In this document: positions 1 through 5,502 of the stretch, piece after piece | Layout of the letters: every line of letters begins with the position of its first letter | Numbering within the stretch: position 1 is the stretch's first letter | Translations under genes and position numbers: made by a program | Notes under the pieces: generated by a model | Database searches by the model: none | What the model saw: the letters and a program-made list of their open reading frames with translations, nothing else | What the model was told of the DNA's origin: nothing | Source: Betaproteobacteria bacterium | Lineage (GTDB): Bacteria > Pseudomonadota > Gammaproteobacteria > Burkholderiales > Thiobacillaceae | Length of the DNA: 5,502 bases | Assembly (NCBI GenBank): GCA_020049245.1 | Contig: JAIFLB010000176.1 | Coordinates: forward strand, 1 to 5,502 | Direction of reading: 5' to 3'

Positions 1-665
1 TCCATCACGATGGCGTTATCCAGTGTGCCGCCCAGCGCCAGGCCTTTGCTGCGCAGGTATTCCACTTCATTCATGAAGCCGAACGTGCGTGCCCGGCTGA
101 CTTCCTTGACGTACGACTCTCGGCTCAGGTCGATCTGCATTTCCTTCGCCGAATTACGGAACACCGGGTGGTCGAAGTCGATGCTGAACGACAACGTGCA
201 ACCTTCGAGCGGGTCGAATTGCGCCCATTTATGGTTGGCGCCTTCGCCTTCCTCGATGCGCACGGTTTTCAGCACGCGCATGAAGCGCTTGGGCGCATTC
301 AGTGTTTCGATACCGGCCGCTTGCACCAGATACACCCAGGGTGCAGCGGAGCCGTCCAGGATGGGGACTTCCGGACCATCGATGTCGATGAACACGTTGT
401 CGATGCCGAGTCCGGCCAGCGCCGACATCAGATGTTCCACCGTGGCCACTTTGGCGCCATTGCCTTCCAGCGCCGAACAGAGCCGGGTATCCGTGACGCG
501 TTCCGGCGCAACCTGGAAATCGGCTGGCGCGGGCAGGTCGATGCGACGAAAAACAATGCCGGTATCCGGCGGCGCCGGGCGCAACGTCAGATTCACCCGC
601 TCGCCGGTATGCAGACCGACGCCGGTGGTGCGAATCTGGGTTTTGACTGTACGTTGCGCGATCAT
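1..665 (-). CDS. lpxC: UDP-3-O-acyl-N-acetylglucosamine deacetylase LpxC (3' end outside window)
   Basis: LpxC is the zinc-dependent cytoplasmic deacetylase that carries out the committed step of lipid A synthesis. The first 221 codons are visible, against about 305 in the family. The protein begins MIAQRTVKTQIRTTGVGLHTGE, the normal LpxC N-terminus, which fixes the start at 665. The block TVEHLMSA (residues 75-82) carries the catalytic Glu77 and the zinc ligand His78, matching Glu78/His79 of E. coli. The blocks IDGPEVPILDGSAAPWVYL and SRARTFGFM (about 190-198) follow as expected. The later zinc ligands (His238 and Asp242 in E. coli) and the C-terminal tail used for FtsH degradation in enterics lie beyond base 1. 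The only Shine-Dalgarno-like bases, AGGA at 671-668, stand just 2 nt from the ATG, so initiation may be weak or depend on local structure. It is the last visible gene of the cluster, 178 nt after ftsZ. The identification is secure. Confidence 0.97.
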   Translation of the reverse strand, partial: MIAQRTVKTQIRTTGVGLHTGERVNLTLRPAPPDTGIVFRRIDLPAPADFQVAPERVTDTRLCSALEGNGAKVATVEHLMSALAGLGIDNVFIDIDGPEVPILDGSAAPWVYLVQAAGIETLNAPKRFMRVLKTVRIEEGEGANHKWAQFDPLEGCTLSFSIDFDHPVFRNSAKEMQIDLSRESYVKEVSRARTFGFMNEVEYLRSKGLALGGTLDNAIVM

Positions 666-700
666 GATCCTGATTCTGCTAACCCATTGAAGAATATGGG

Positions 701-706
701 ATTCTA
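701..706 (-). promoter_or_regulatory. Possible -10 box for lpxC
   Basis: TAGAAT on the minus strand matches the sigma-70 -10 consensus at five of six bases and would give a leader of roughly 30 nt before lpxC. No convincing -35 box stands 16-18 bp upstream, where the sequence is C-rich (bases 723-730). The box also overlaps the last base of the 12-bp hairpin stem. This is a weak candidate, noted because lpxC, as the last gene after a strong hairpin, would plausibly need its own promoter. Confidence 0.2.
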
Positions 707-740
707 TCCCGGGCGGAAAGGAGGGGGATCCGCCCGGGAT
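706..740 (-). promoter_or_regulatory. Perfect 12-bp inverted repeat (RNA hairpin) in the ftsZ-lpxC gap
   Basis: On the transcribed strand ATCCCGGGCGGA (740-729) is followed by an 11-nt loop, TCCCCCTCCTT (728-718), and the exact complement TCCGCCCGGGAT (717-706). The stem is long, perfect and GC-rich, so it should fold very stably in the ftsZ-lpxC transcript. No T-run follows on either strand, so it is not a standard intrinsic terminator. It could be an attenuator, a 3' stabiliser of ftsZ mRNA, a processing site or a dispersed genomic repeat. The sequence alone does not decide between these. Confidence 0.75.
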
Positions 741-843
741 GGTTCCCGGTCAAGCAATTGCAGCGTCGTGGCAGCGCGGCGACAGGTCGAGAGAAATGTT
801 CCCTCAGGCTAGCCGACACGTTGCCGATTCAACTCACTCCGGA

Positions 844-2028
844 TCAATCCGCCTGCTTGCGCAGAAAGGCCGGAATGTCCAGCGTATCGATGCCCGCACT
901 TTGCGCCATCTCCACGGCAGCCTGATGACGCCGCGAACGGATCGCGGTCGGCGTGTCGTAGTTGTGGTTGGCGTCATAGCCGCTGAAGCCGGTCGGGCCG
1001 TCGGTGCCGGTCATCTGGGTCTGAATCGGTTCAACGATGCGGATGATCGGCGGCTTGGCGACACCGCGCACGGGGTTGCCCAGGCCGGTTGCCACCATGG
1101 TGACGCGCAGGCTGGAGCCCATCGCTTCGTCGAACGAGGTACCGACGATCACAGTGGCTTCCTCGGCGGCGAAGCTCTGGATGGTATTCATCACTTCGTA
1201 GTATTCCTGCATCGTCAGGCTGTCATCCGACGTGATGTTGACCAGCACACCGCGCGCGCCCTTGAGGTCGATGTTTTCCAGCAGCGGGCTGGCGACGGCA
1301 GCCTCGGCGGCTTCGCGAGCGCGGTTTTCGCCGCTGGCATCGGCGGAACCCATCATCGCCATGCCGATCTCGCTCATCACCGTCTTCACGTCGGCGAAGT
1401 CGACGTTGATCATGCCCGGCTTGCTGATGATCTCGGAAATGCCCGACACCGCGTTATGCAGCACGTCGTTGGCGGCGATGAAGGCATCGGTCAACTTGGC
1501 GTTGCCGCCCATGACGGCGATCAGCTTCTCGTTCGGAATCACGATCAGGCTGTCGACATGCTCGGACAGGGATTTCAGGCCGGTCTCGGCGGAGCGCATG
1601 CGCTTGCCTTCGAAGCTGAACGGCTTGGTCACCACGGCCACCGCCAGGATGCCCAGATCCTTCGCCACTTCAGCAACCACCGGTGCGGCGCCGGTGCCGG
1701 TGCCGCCGCCCATGCCGGCGGCGATGAACAGCATGTCGGCGCCATCGATCAACTCGGCGATCCGCTCGCGATCTTCCAGCGCTGCTTCACGGCCGACTTC
1801 CCATTTGCCGCCGGCGCCGAGACCCTTGGTTGCCGAATTGCCAATCTGCAACTGCACGCTGGCCTTATTACGACGCAGGGCTTGGGCATCGGTATTGATG
1901 GTGATGAACTCCACACCGGTCATGCCCCGATTGATCATGTGATCGACCGCGTTACCGCCGCAACCGCCCACGCCGATGACCTTGATCACGGCATCCTGAC
2001 TTTGCATATCTTCCAGTTCGAAAAGCAT
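844..2028 (-). CDS. ftsZ: Cell division protein FtsZ
   Basis: FtsZ is the tubulin-like GTPase that polymerises into the Z-ring at mid-cell and recruits the divisome. The 394-residue protein is complete. An N-terminal nucleotide-binding half holds the loop GVGGCGGNAV (19-28) and the tubulin signature GGGTGTG (107-113). The T7 synergy loop NVDFAD (208-213) supplies the aspartates that complete the GTPase site of the neighbouring subunit. A variable, probably disordered linker (about 320-380) leads to the C-terminal peptide DIPAFLRKQAD, identical to that of E. coli, which binds FtsA, ZipA-type and other partners. The ATG at 2028 is chosen over an in-frame GTG at 2052 because AAGGAGG stands 8 nt upstream and the GTG form would place that site inside the gene. 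It lies 73 nt after ftsA and ends in TGA. The one mild oddity is Cys23 in the glycine loop, where Ala or Gly is more usual. Confidence 0.99.
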   Translation of the reverse strand: MLFELEDMQSQDAVIKVIGVGGCGGNAVDHMINRGMTGVEFITINTDAQALRRNKASVQLQIGNSATKGLGAGGKWEVGREAALEDRERIAELIDGADMLFIAAGMGGGTGTGAAPVVAEVAKDLGILAVAVVTKPFSFEGKRMRSAETGLKSLSEHVDSLIVIPNEKLIAVMGGNAKLTDAFIAANDVLHNAVSGISEIISKPGMINVDFADVKTVMSEIGMAMMGSADASGENRAREAAEAAVASPLLENIDLKGARGVLVNITSDDSLTMQEYYEVMNTIQSFAAEEATVIVGTSFDEAMGSSLRVTMVATGLGNPVRGVAKPPIIRIVEPIQTQMTGTDGPTGFSGYDANHNYDTPTAIRSRRHQAAVEMAQSAGIDTLDIPAFLRKQAD

Positions 2029-2035
2029 TTTCCAT

Positions 2036-2043
2036 CCCTCCTT
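2036..2043 (-). promoter_or_regulatory. Strong ftsZ ribosome binding site
   Basis: AAGGAGGG reads toward ftsZ, with 8 nt between AAGGAGG and the ATG at 2028. It is the strongest Shine-Dalgarno sequence among the gene junctions in the window and decides the ftsZ start. ftsA and ftsQ have poor sites by comparison, which fits the known need for much more FtsZ than FtsA or FtsQ in the cell. Confidence 0.9.
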
Positions 2044-2062
2044 CAGTGACACAAATACAGCG

Positions 2063-2089
2063 AAAAAACACCGAGCCCACCCCGGTATT
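2063..2089 (-). terminator. Terminator-like hairpin with T-run between ftsA and ftsZ
   Basis: On the transcribed strand AATACCGGG (2089-2081) and CTCGGTGTT (2075-2067) can form nine pairs, two of them G-U, around a 5-nt loop GTGGG. A run of six T (2068-2063) overlaps and follows the right arm. The shape is that of a modest intrinsic terminator, starting 12 nt after the ftsA stop codon. The G-U pairs and short U-run suggest partial termination at most. Since ftsZ follows immediately, attenuation, RNA processing or 5'-end protection of ftsZ mRNA are equally possible. Confidence 0.4.
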
Positions 2090-2101
2090 CAAGAAAAACC
2101 G

Positions 2102-3340
2102 CTAAAAATTCTGTTTGAACCATGCCTTCATCCGTTCCAGGATCTGGCTGAAACTGGCGCCCTGAATGCGCGCCGCCTGATCGATTTCATGTTTTTCCAG
2201 GCCAGCCAGGAGCAGGCCGACGCTGGTCGCGAAGCGAGGGTTGTGCACCCGCTCCGAGAAGCCGCCGGTGTACTCAGGCAGTCCGATGCGCACTGGCATG
2301 TGGAACACCTCTTCGGCCAGTTCGACCATGCCGTGCATCAGGCTGGAGCCGCCGGTGAGCACCAGGCCGGAAGAGATCTGTTCCTCGAAGCCGCTGCGCC
2401 GAAGTTCCGCCTGCACCAGGCTGTACAACTCCTCGACGCGGGGTTCGATCACTTCCGACAGCAATTGCTTGGAAAGCATCCTCGGGCCGCGTTCGCCAAT
2501 GCCGGGCACCTCGATCATTTCCTTCGGGTCGGCCAACTGGCGCAGCGCGATGCCGTGCTGGATCTTCAGGTCTTCCGCTTCCCGCGTCGGGGTGCGCAGG
2601 GTCTGCGCGATGTCGTTGGTGATCTGGTCGCCGGCGATCGGAATCACCGCCACGTGCTGGATGGCGCCTCGCGTGAACACCGCGATGTCGGTGGTGCCGC
2701 CGCCGATATCGACGATGCAGACGCCGAGATCCTTTTCGTCGTCATTCAGCACGGCATGGCTGGAGGCTAAGGGTTGCAGCACCAGATCGCGCACTTCCAG
2801 GCCGCAGCGGCGGACGCATTTAACGATGTTCTGCGCGGCGGAAACCGCGCCGGTAACGATGTGCACCTTCACTTCCAGCCGCACGCCGGACATGCCGAGC
2901 GGCTCGCGCACGCCGTCCTGGCCGTCGATGATGAATTCCTGCGGCAACACATGCAGCACCTGCTGATCGGCCGGAATGTTGAGTGCGCGAGCGATGCCGA
3001 TGACCTGATCGACATCGGCCTGCGACACCTCGCGGTCGCGGATCGGCAGCATGCCGCTCGAGTTCTGCGCCTTGATGTGACTGCCGGCGATGCCGGTATA
3101 GACCTGGGTGATCTTGCAGTTGGCCATCAATTCGGCTTCTTCCAGCGCGCGCTGGATCGCCGACACGGTGGCTTCGATGTTCACCACGACGCCTTTTTTC
3201 AAGCCGCGCGATGGCGCCTGGCCCATTCCAATGATGTTGATACCGCCCTCAGGCATCGGTTCCGCCACCAGAGCGACAATCTTCGAGGTGCCGATATCGA
3301 GGCCGACGATCAGGTCTTTGCTTTCAGTCATTTTTTTCAT
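2102..3340 (-). CDS. ftsA: Cell division protein FtsA
   Basis: FtsA is the actin-like ATPase that tethers FtsZ filaments to the inner membrane and recruits later divisome proteins. The 412-residue protein has the full actin-fold signature: phosphate-1 motif GLDIGTSK (13-20), phosphate-2 motif VDIGGGTTD (210-218) and adenosine motif LTGGSSLMHG (328-337). The FtsA-specific 1C domain lies at about residues 85-165. The C-terminus FSQILERMKAWFKQNF (397-412) is the amphipathic membrane-targeting helix. Length is close to that of E. coli FtsA (420). The start is uncertain: ATG at 3340 gives MKKMTESK, a second in-frame ATG stands at 3331, and neither has a Shine-Dalgarno sequence. Translation is probably coupled to ftsQ, whose stop codon lies 6 nt upstream of 3340. 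An A7 run sits between the two ATGs. The function is secure; the exact N-terminus is not. Confidence 0.98.
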   Translation of the reverse strand: MKKMTESKDLIVGLDIGTSKIVALVAEPMPEGGINIIGMGQAPSRGLKKGVVVNIEATVSAIQRALEEAELMANCKITQVYTGIAGSHIKAQNSSGMLPIRDREVSQADVDQVIGIARALNIPADQQVLHVLPQEFIIDGQDGVREPLGMSGVRLEVKVHIVTGAVSAAQNIVKCVRRCGLEVRDLVLQPLASSHAVLNDDEKDLGVCIVDIGGGTTDIAVFTRGAIQHVAVIPIAGDQITNDIAQTLRTPTREAEDLKIQHGIALRQLADPKEMIEVPGIGERGPRMLSKQLLSEVIEPRVEELYSLVQAELRRSGFEEQISSGLVLTGGSSLMHGMVELAEEVFHMPVRIGLPEYTGGFSERVHNPRFATSVGLLLAGLEKHEIDQAARIQGASFSQILERMKAWFKQNF

Positions 3341-3350
3341 CTGGGTTCAT
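3324..3350 (-). other. Eight-codon open frame overlapping the ftsQ stop and ftsA starts
   Basis: An ATG at 3350 overlaps the ftsQ stop codon as ATGA and opens a frame reading M-N-P-D-E-K-N-D, which ends at TGA (3326-3324), just past both candidate ftsA starts. It has no clear Shine-Dalgarno sequence, so if used at all it would be by re-initiation after ftsQ. It contains the A7 run (3331-3337). With six A instead of seven this frame would read straight into FtsA as M-N-P-D-E-K-M-T-E-S-K. This may be chance, a coupling device or the trace of a sequencing error. Confidence 0.25.
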
Positions 3351-4075
3351 GCTGCGTTGGCTGGCCGGGTTGCTGGTTTGTGCGGCATCGAATGCTGCGG
3401 TTCGCCCGCAAAGCCATTCGGATACCGCATGTCGACACGCTGGATCGGGCCGACCGCCGCCACCGCCTGGGGATAAAAGCGGGTGAAGCGGGCCAGCCGT
3501 TCATTCAGTTTCTCGCGGCCGAGTTCGATGCTGATGCCTCCGCTCAGGCGCACCCGCCATGACAGGCGGGCGCTGACCACGATCTGTTCGATCTGCGCAT
3601 CGATCGGTTGCACCAGCGCGGCGAATTCGCCGTAGCGCCGCGCCAGTTCGTGCTGCATGCCTTCCGGCGCATAGATGCGCGGCAGGCCGGTCCAGGGCTG
3701 GACCGGGAAAATCTCGCCATGCGTGTCCAGCGTGGCGCGGTCATTCCAGGCCGCTGCGGCCTGGTGTTCGGTCAGTTCGATCACCAGCCGGCCCGGCCAC
3801 AGGCGGCGAATCTGAGCCTGACGCACCCAGGGCAGCTTCTCGAAGTCGGCATGTACCTGATGCAGGTTCATCGAGAAAAAGCCGCCGGCTAGCGTGGCCA
3901 CCAGCTTTTTCGCTTCGATACGCGTGTCTGCGTGGTTGGCACCGAGCACGCTGACCTGGCGGAACGGGAACGCCACCTCCAGCGCCGCGCGGCCGCCGAT
4001 CCAGAGCGTGAACAGCACGGTCGCCAGCACGACAAGGCCGCTGAGCCGGTTGAGCGCGTCCGGGTTATTCCACAT
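3347..4075 (-). CDS. ftsQ: Cell division protein FtsQ
   Basis: FtsQ is a single-span inner-membrane protein whose periplasmic part binds FtsB and FtsL and helps control septal wall synthesis. The 242-residue protein has a short cytoplasmic N-terminus (MWNNPDALNR), one membrane helix at about 11-29, a POTRA domain at about 36-104 (starting FPFRQVSVLG and including LPWVRQAQIRRLWPGRLVIEL) and a beta domain ending near RVDMRYPNGFA (213-223), the segment family members use to bind FtsB. The tail after it is short and proline-rich. The frame stays open for 91 codons upstream, but that stretch lies inside ddlB in another frame and is rich in Arg and Ser, so ATG 4075 is taken as the start. A weak GGAA (4085-4082) stands 6 nt upstream. 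The gap to ddlB is 17 nt. Confidence 0.95.
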   Translation of the reverse strand: MWNNPDALNRLSGLVVLATVLFTLWIGGRAALEVAFPFRQVSVLGANHADTRIEAKKLVATLAGGFFSMNLHQVHADFEKLPWVRQAQIRRLWPGRLVIELTEHQAAAAWNDRATLDTHGEIFPVQPWTGLPRIYAPEGMQHELARRYGEFAALVQPIDAQIEQIVVSARLSWRVRLSGGISIELGREKLNERLARFTRFYPQAVAAVGPIQRVDMRYPNGFAGEPQHSMPHKPATRPANAA

Positions 4076-4092
4076 GCCCAGTTCCGTATTGT

Positions 4093-5025
4093 TTAACCGA
4101 CATCGCACATCTCCAGAATCCGGACGCACAAATCGGCGAATTCCAGGCCATCGACGCGCGCCGCCATCGGCGCCAGGCTGTGGCTGGTCATCCCGGGAGC
4201 AGTATTGGCTTCGAGCAGATAGGGTTCGCCGGCGGCGTCGAGCAGGAAGTCGATGCGCGCCCAGCCGCGACAACCCAGCGCCTGATAACCCTGAACGGCG
4301 AGCTGCCGCATCCGCGCTTCGGCGGCATCGCTCAAACCGCTTGGACACAGATAGCGGGTGTCGTCGCGGAAGTATTTCGCCTCGTAGTCGTAGAACTCGG
4401 TCGCCGGCACGATGCGGATCGAGGGGAGGGCGCGCGCCGGGTTTTGCGTGCCCTCGCTGCCCAGAATGGCGACGGTAAACTCGCCGCCGGTCATCGCCCG
4501 TTCCGCCAGCACCAGGCTGTCGTGCCTGGCAGCTTCCTGATACGCCGCCGGCAGTTCGGCCGCCGTTTTCACCTTGACGATGCCGATGCTCGAACCTTCG
4601 CGCGCCGGTTTGACGAACATCGGCAAGCCCAACTGTGCGGCCACGGCGTCGAAATCAGAGTCGGCGGTCAGCATGGCGTAATCGGGAATCGGCAGGCCGA
4701 GGGCTTGCCAGACCAGCTTGCTGCGCCATTTGTCCATCGCCAGCGCGGACGCCAGCACGCCGCTGCCAGTGAACGGCAGGTTCATCAGGGTCAACGCGCC
4801 TTGCAGCGTGCCATCCTCGCCGCCACGCCCGTGCAATGCGATGAACACGCGGTTGAAGCCTTCGGTTTGCAAATCGGCCAGCGGCCGCTCGGCCGGGTCG
4901 AAGGCGTGCGCATCGACGCCACGACTTTGCAAAGCGGCCAGGACCGCTGCGCCGCTGTTGAGCGAAACCGCGCGTTCAGCGGAAGTGCCGCCGAACATCA
5001 CCGCGACTTTGCCGAATCGGTTCAT
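4093..5025 (-). CDS. ddlB: D-alanine--D-alanine ligase
   Basis: This cytoplasmic ATP-grasp enzyme joins two D-alanines for the peptidoglycan precursor. The 310 residues match the family length (306 in E. coli DdlB). The N-terminal domain has FGGTSAERAVSL (11-22), in which Glu17 matches the substrate-binding Glu15 of E. coli, and HGRGGEDGTLQG (65-76). The ATP-grasp part has the lysine of FVKPAREGSSIG (137-148) with the serine loop, and FYDYEAKY (211-218), which supplies the tyrosine of the triad. Metal-binding residues follow in ARIDF (Asp259) and LLEANTAPGMTSHSL (Glu272, Asn274). The Tyr-containing loop fits a D-Ala-D-Ala enzyme rather than a D-lactate ligase. The start at 5025 overlaps the murB stop by 4 nt (ATGA) and has GGGAGA upstream. 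The symbol ddlB follows from its place in the dcw cluster. All expected catalytic residues are present. Confidence 0.98.
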   Translation of the reverse strand: MNRFGKVAVMFGGTSAERAVSLNSGAAVLAALQSRGVDAHAFDPAERPLADLQTEGFNRVFIALHGRGGEDGTLQGALTLMNLPFTGSGVLASALAMDKWRSKLVWQALGLPIPDYAMLTADSDFDAVAAQLGLPMFVKPAREGSSIGIVKVKTAAELPAAYQEAARHDSLVLAERAMTGGEFTVAILGSEGTQNPARALPSIRIVPATEFYDYEAKYFRDDTRYLCPSGLSDAAEARMRQLAVQGYQALGCRGWARIDFLLDAAGEPYLLEANTAPGMTSHSLAPMAARVDGLEFADLCVRILEMCDVG

Positions 5026-5502
5026 TGGCGTTCTCCCAGAATCCGAATTTCACGTTGCAACGTGATGCCGAATTTTTCGGCTACCCGTGCTTGCGCCCGG
5101 TCGATCAGGGTTTCGATGTCGGTCGCGCTGGCGCCGCCCAGGTTGACGACAAAATTGGCGTGCTTCGGCGAGATTTGCGCGTTGCCGGCCTTTTCGCCCT
5201 TCAGACCGCAGGCTTCGATCAGGCGGGCGGCAAAGTCGCCGGGCGGGTTGCGGAACACCGAACCGGCGTTGGGCAGATTGAGCGGCTGGCTGGCGATGCG
5301 CTTTTCCAGCAGCTGCTTGATGGCGAGACGGGATTGAGTTCCGTCGCCGCGCGGGAACATGAACCAGGCGCCGACGAACCATTCGTTGCAGGTCGCGGCC
5401 AGTTTTTCACTCAGCCGGGCATCCGGCTCGACATGGCGATAGCTGACGCGATATTCCTTCGGCGAACGCCGATTCACATCGCCGCAGCGATTCACTGTCA
5501 GC
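5022..5502 (-). CDS. murB: UDP-N-acetylenolpyruvoylglucosamine reductase MurB (5' end outside window)
   Basis: MurB is the cytoplasmic FAD enzyme that reduces UDP-GlcNAc-enolpyruvate with NADPH to UDP-MurNAc, the second step of the peptidoglycan pathway. Only the last 159 codons are visible, roughly half the protein, and the frame is open to the edge of the window, beginning L-T-V-N-R-C-G-D-V. The apparent GTG at 5495 is an internal valine. The substrate-binding C-terminal domain is clear: LNLPNAGSVFRNPPGDFAARLIE, with the catalytic serine codon at 5261-5259, then GLKG, the ISPKHANFVVN block, and REIRILGE with the catalytic glutamate codon at 5033-5031. The usual YRxSxFK-type motif of many MurB proteins is here SYRHVEPDAR, followed by the expected EWFVGAWF strand, so this looks like a shortened proteobacterial variant. 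The FAD-binding half is not in the window. The TGA stop overlaps the ddlB ATG. Confidence 0.96.
   Translation of the reverse strand, partial: LTVNRCGDVNRRSPKEYRVSYRHVEPDARLSEKLAATCNEWFVGAWFMFPRGDGTQSRLAIKQLLEKRIASQPLNLPNAGSVFRNPPGDFAARLIEACGLKGEKAGNAQISPKHANFVVNLGGASATDIETLIDRAQARVAEKFGITLQREIRILGERQ
5032..5037 (-). promoter_or_regulatory. ddlB ribosome binding site inside murB
   Basis: GGGAGA on the minus strand leaves 7 nt between its GGAG and the ddlB ATG at 5025. It lies within the last codons of murB and, with the ATGA overlap, supports translational coupling of the two genes. Confidence 0.7.

Noticed and set aside
10..690. Plus-strand open frame opposite lpxC
   Set aside because: The minus strand encodes an unmistakable LpxC over the whole stretch; this frame is its shadow.
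748..753. TTGACC on the minus strand as a -35 box for lpxC
   Set aside because: No -10-like sequence stands 16-18 bp downstream, and the TAGAAT box is about 41 bp away.
739..2049. A 436-codon plus-strand open frame across the whole of ftsZ, with AAGGAGG 14 nt upstream of its ATG
   Set aside because: It is fully antisense to a clear ftsZ, its protein is rich in His, Ala, Gly and Asp with no recognisable domain, and such frames arise from codon bias in GC-rich genes. The SD-like bases are the loop of the hairpin and are too far from the ATG.
2029..2052. Upstream GTG start for ftsZ adding eight residues
   Set aside because: The strong AAGGAGG site would then lie inside the gene; it is ideally placed for the ATG at 2028, which also gives the usual FtsZ N-terminus.
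4076..4348. A 91-codon N-terminal extension of FtsQ
   Set aside because: It overlaps the end of ddlB in another frame, is Arg/Ser-rich, and would put a long basic stretch before a normal FtsQ N-terminus (MWNNP followed by the membrane helix).
4180..5337. A 385-codon plus-strand open frame opposite ddlB and murB
   Set aside because: It is antisense to two conserved genes, its composition is Arg/Gln/His/Ala-rich, and it has no domain or ribosome binding site that I can see.
1..5502. A new defence, mobile or otherwise undescribed gene system
   Set aside because: Every coding stretch is a known dcw gene or lpxC with its key residues intact. There are no insertion-sequence ends, direct repeats, tRNA genes or orphan genes.

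Overview
The window is a stretch of the division and cell-wall (dcw) cluster of a Gram-negative bacterium. All genes lie on the minus strand in the order murB (5' end outside the window), ddlB, ftsQ, ftsA, ftsZ, lpxC (3' end outside the window). This gene order, the presence of lpxC (lipid A synthesis), the fairly GC-rich sequence and the style of the proteins (FtsZ with a GVGGCGGNAVDHM loop and a DIPAFLRKQAD tail, a short single-span FtsQ starting MWNNP, LpxC starting MIAQRTVKTQIR) point to the Betaproteobacteria. Rhodocyclales or Nitrosomonadales are possible, but the sequence does not let me name a genus.

Layout, read right to left in the direction of transcription. The last about 159 codons of murB (5502-5022) overlap the ddlB start by 4 bases (ATGA). 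ddlB (5025-4093) is followed after 17 bases by ftsQ (4075-3347), then after 6 bases by ftsA (3340-2102). A 73-base gap with a terminator-like hairpin and a very strong ribosome binding site leads to ftsZ (2028-844). A 178-base gap with a perfect 12-bp inverted repeat and several overlapping smaller hairpins leads to lpxC (665 to beyond base 1).

The genes act together in envelope growth. MurB and DdlB supply UDP-MurNAc and D-Ala-D-Ala for the peptidoglycan precursor. FtsQ, FtsA and FtsZ build the divisome, with FtsA tethering FtsZ filaments to the membrane and FtsQ linking to FtsB/FtsL. LpxC commits UDP-GlcNAc derivatives to lipid A. The key residues I could check are intact in every gene.

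I found no mobile element, CRISPR array, RNA gene or unknown protein system; the coding content is ordinary. What deserves a second look is in the junctions: the switch-like set of overlapping hairpins before lpxC, whose main loop is complementary to the ftsZ ribosome binding site; the hairpin plus U-run between ftsA and ftsZ; and an A7 run at the ftsA start, where one base decides whether ftsA begins at the ftsQ stop codon.
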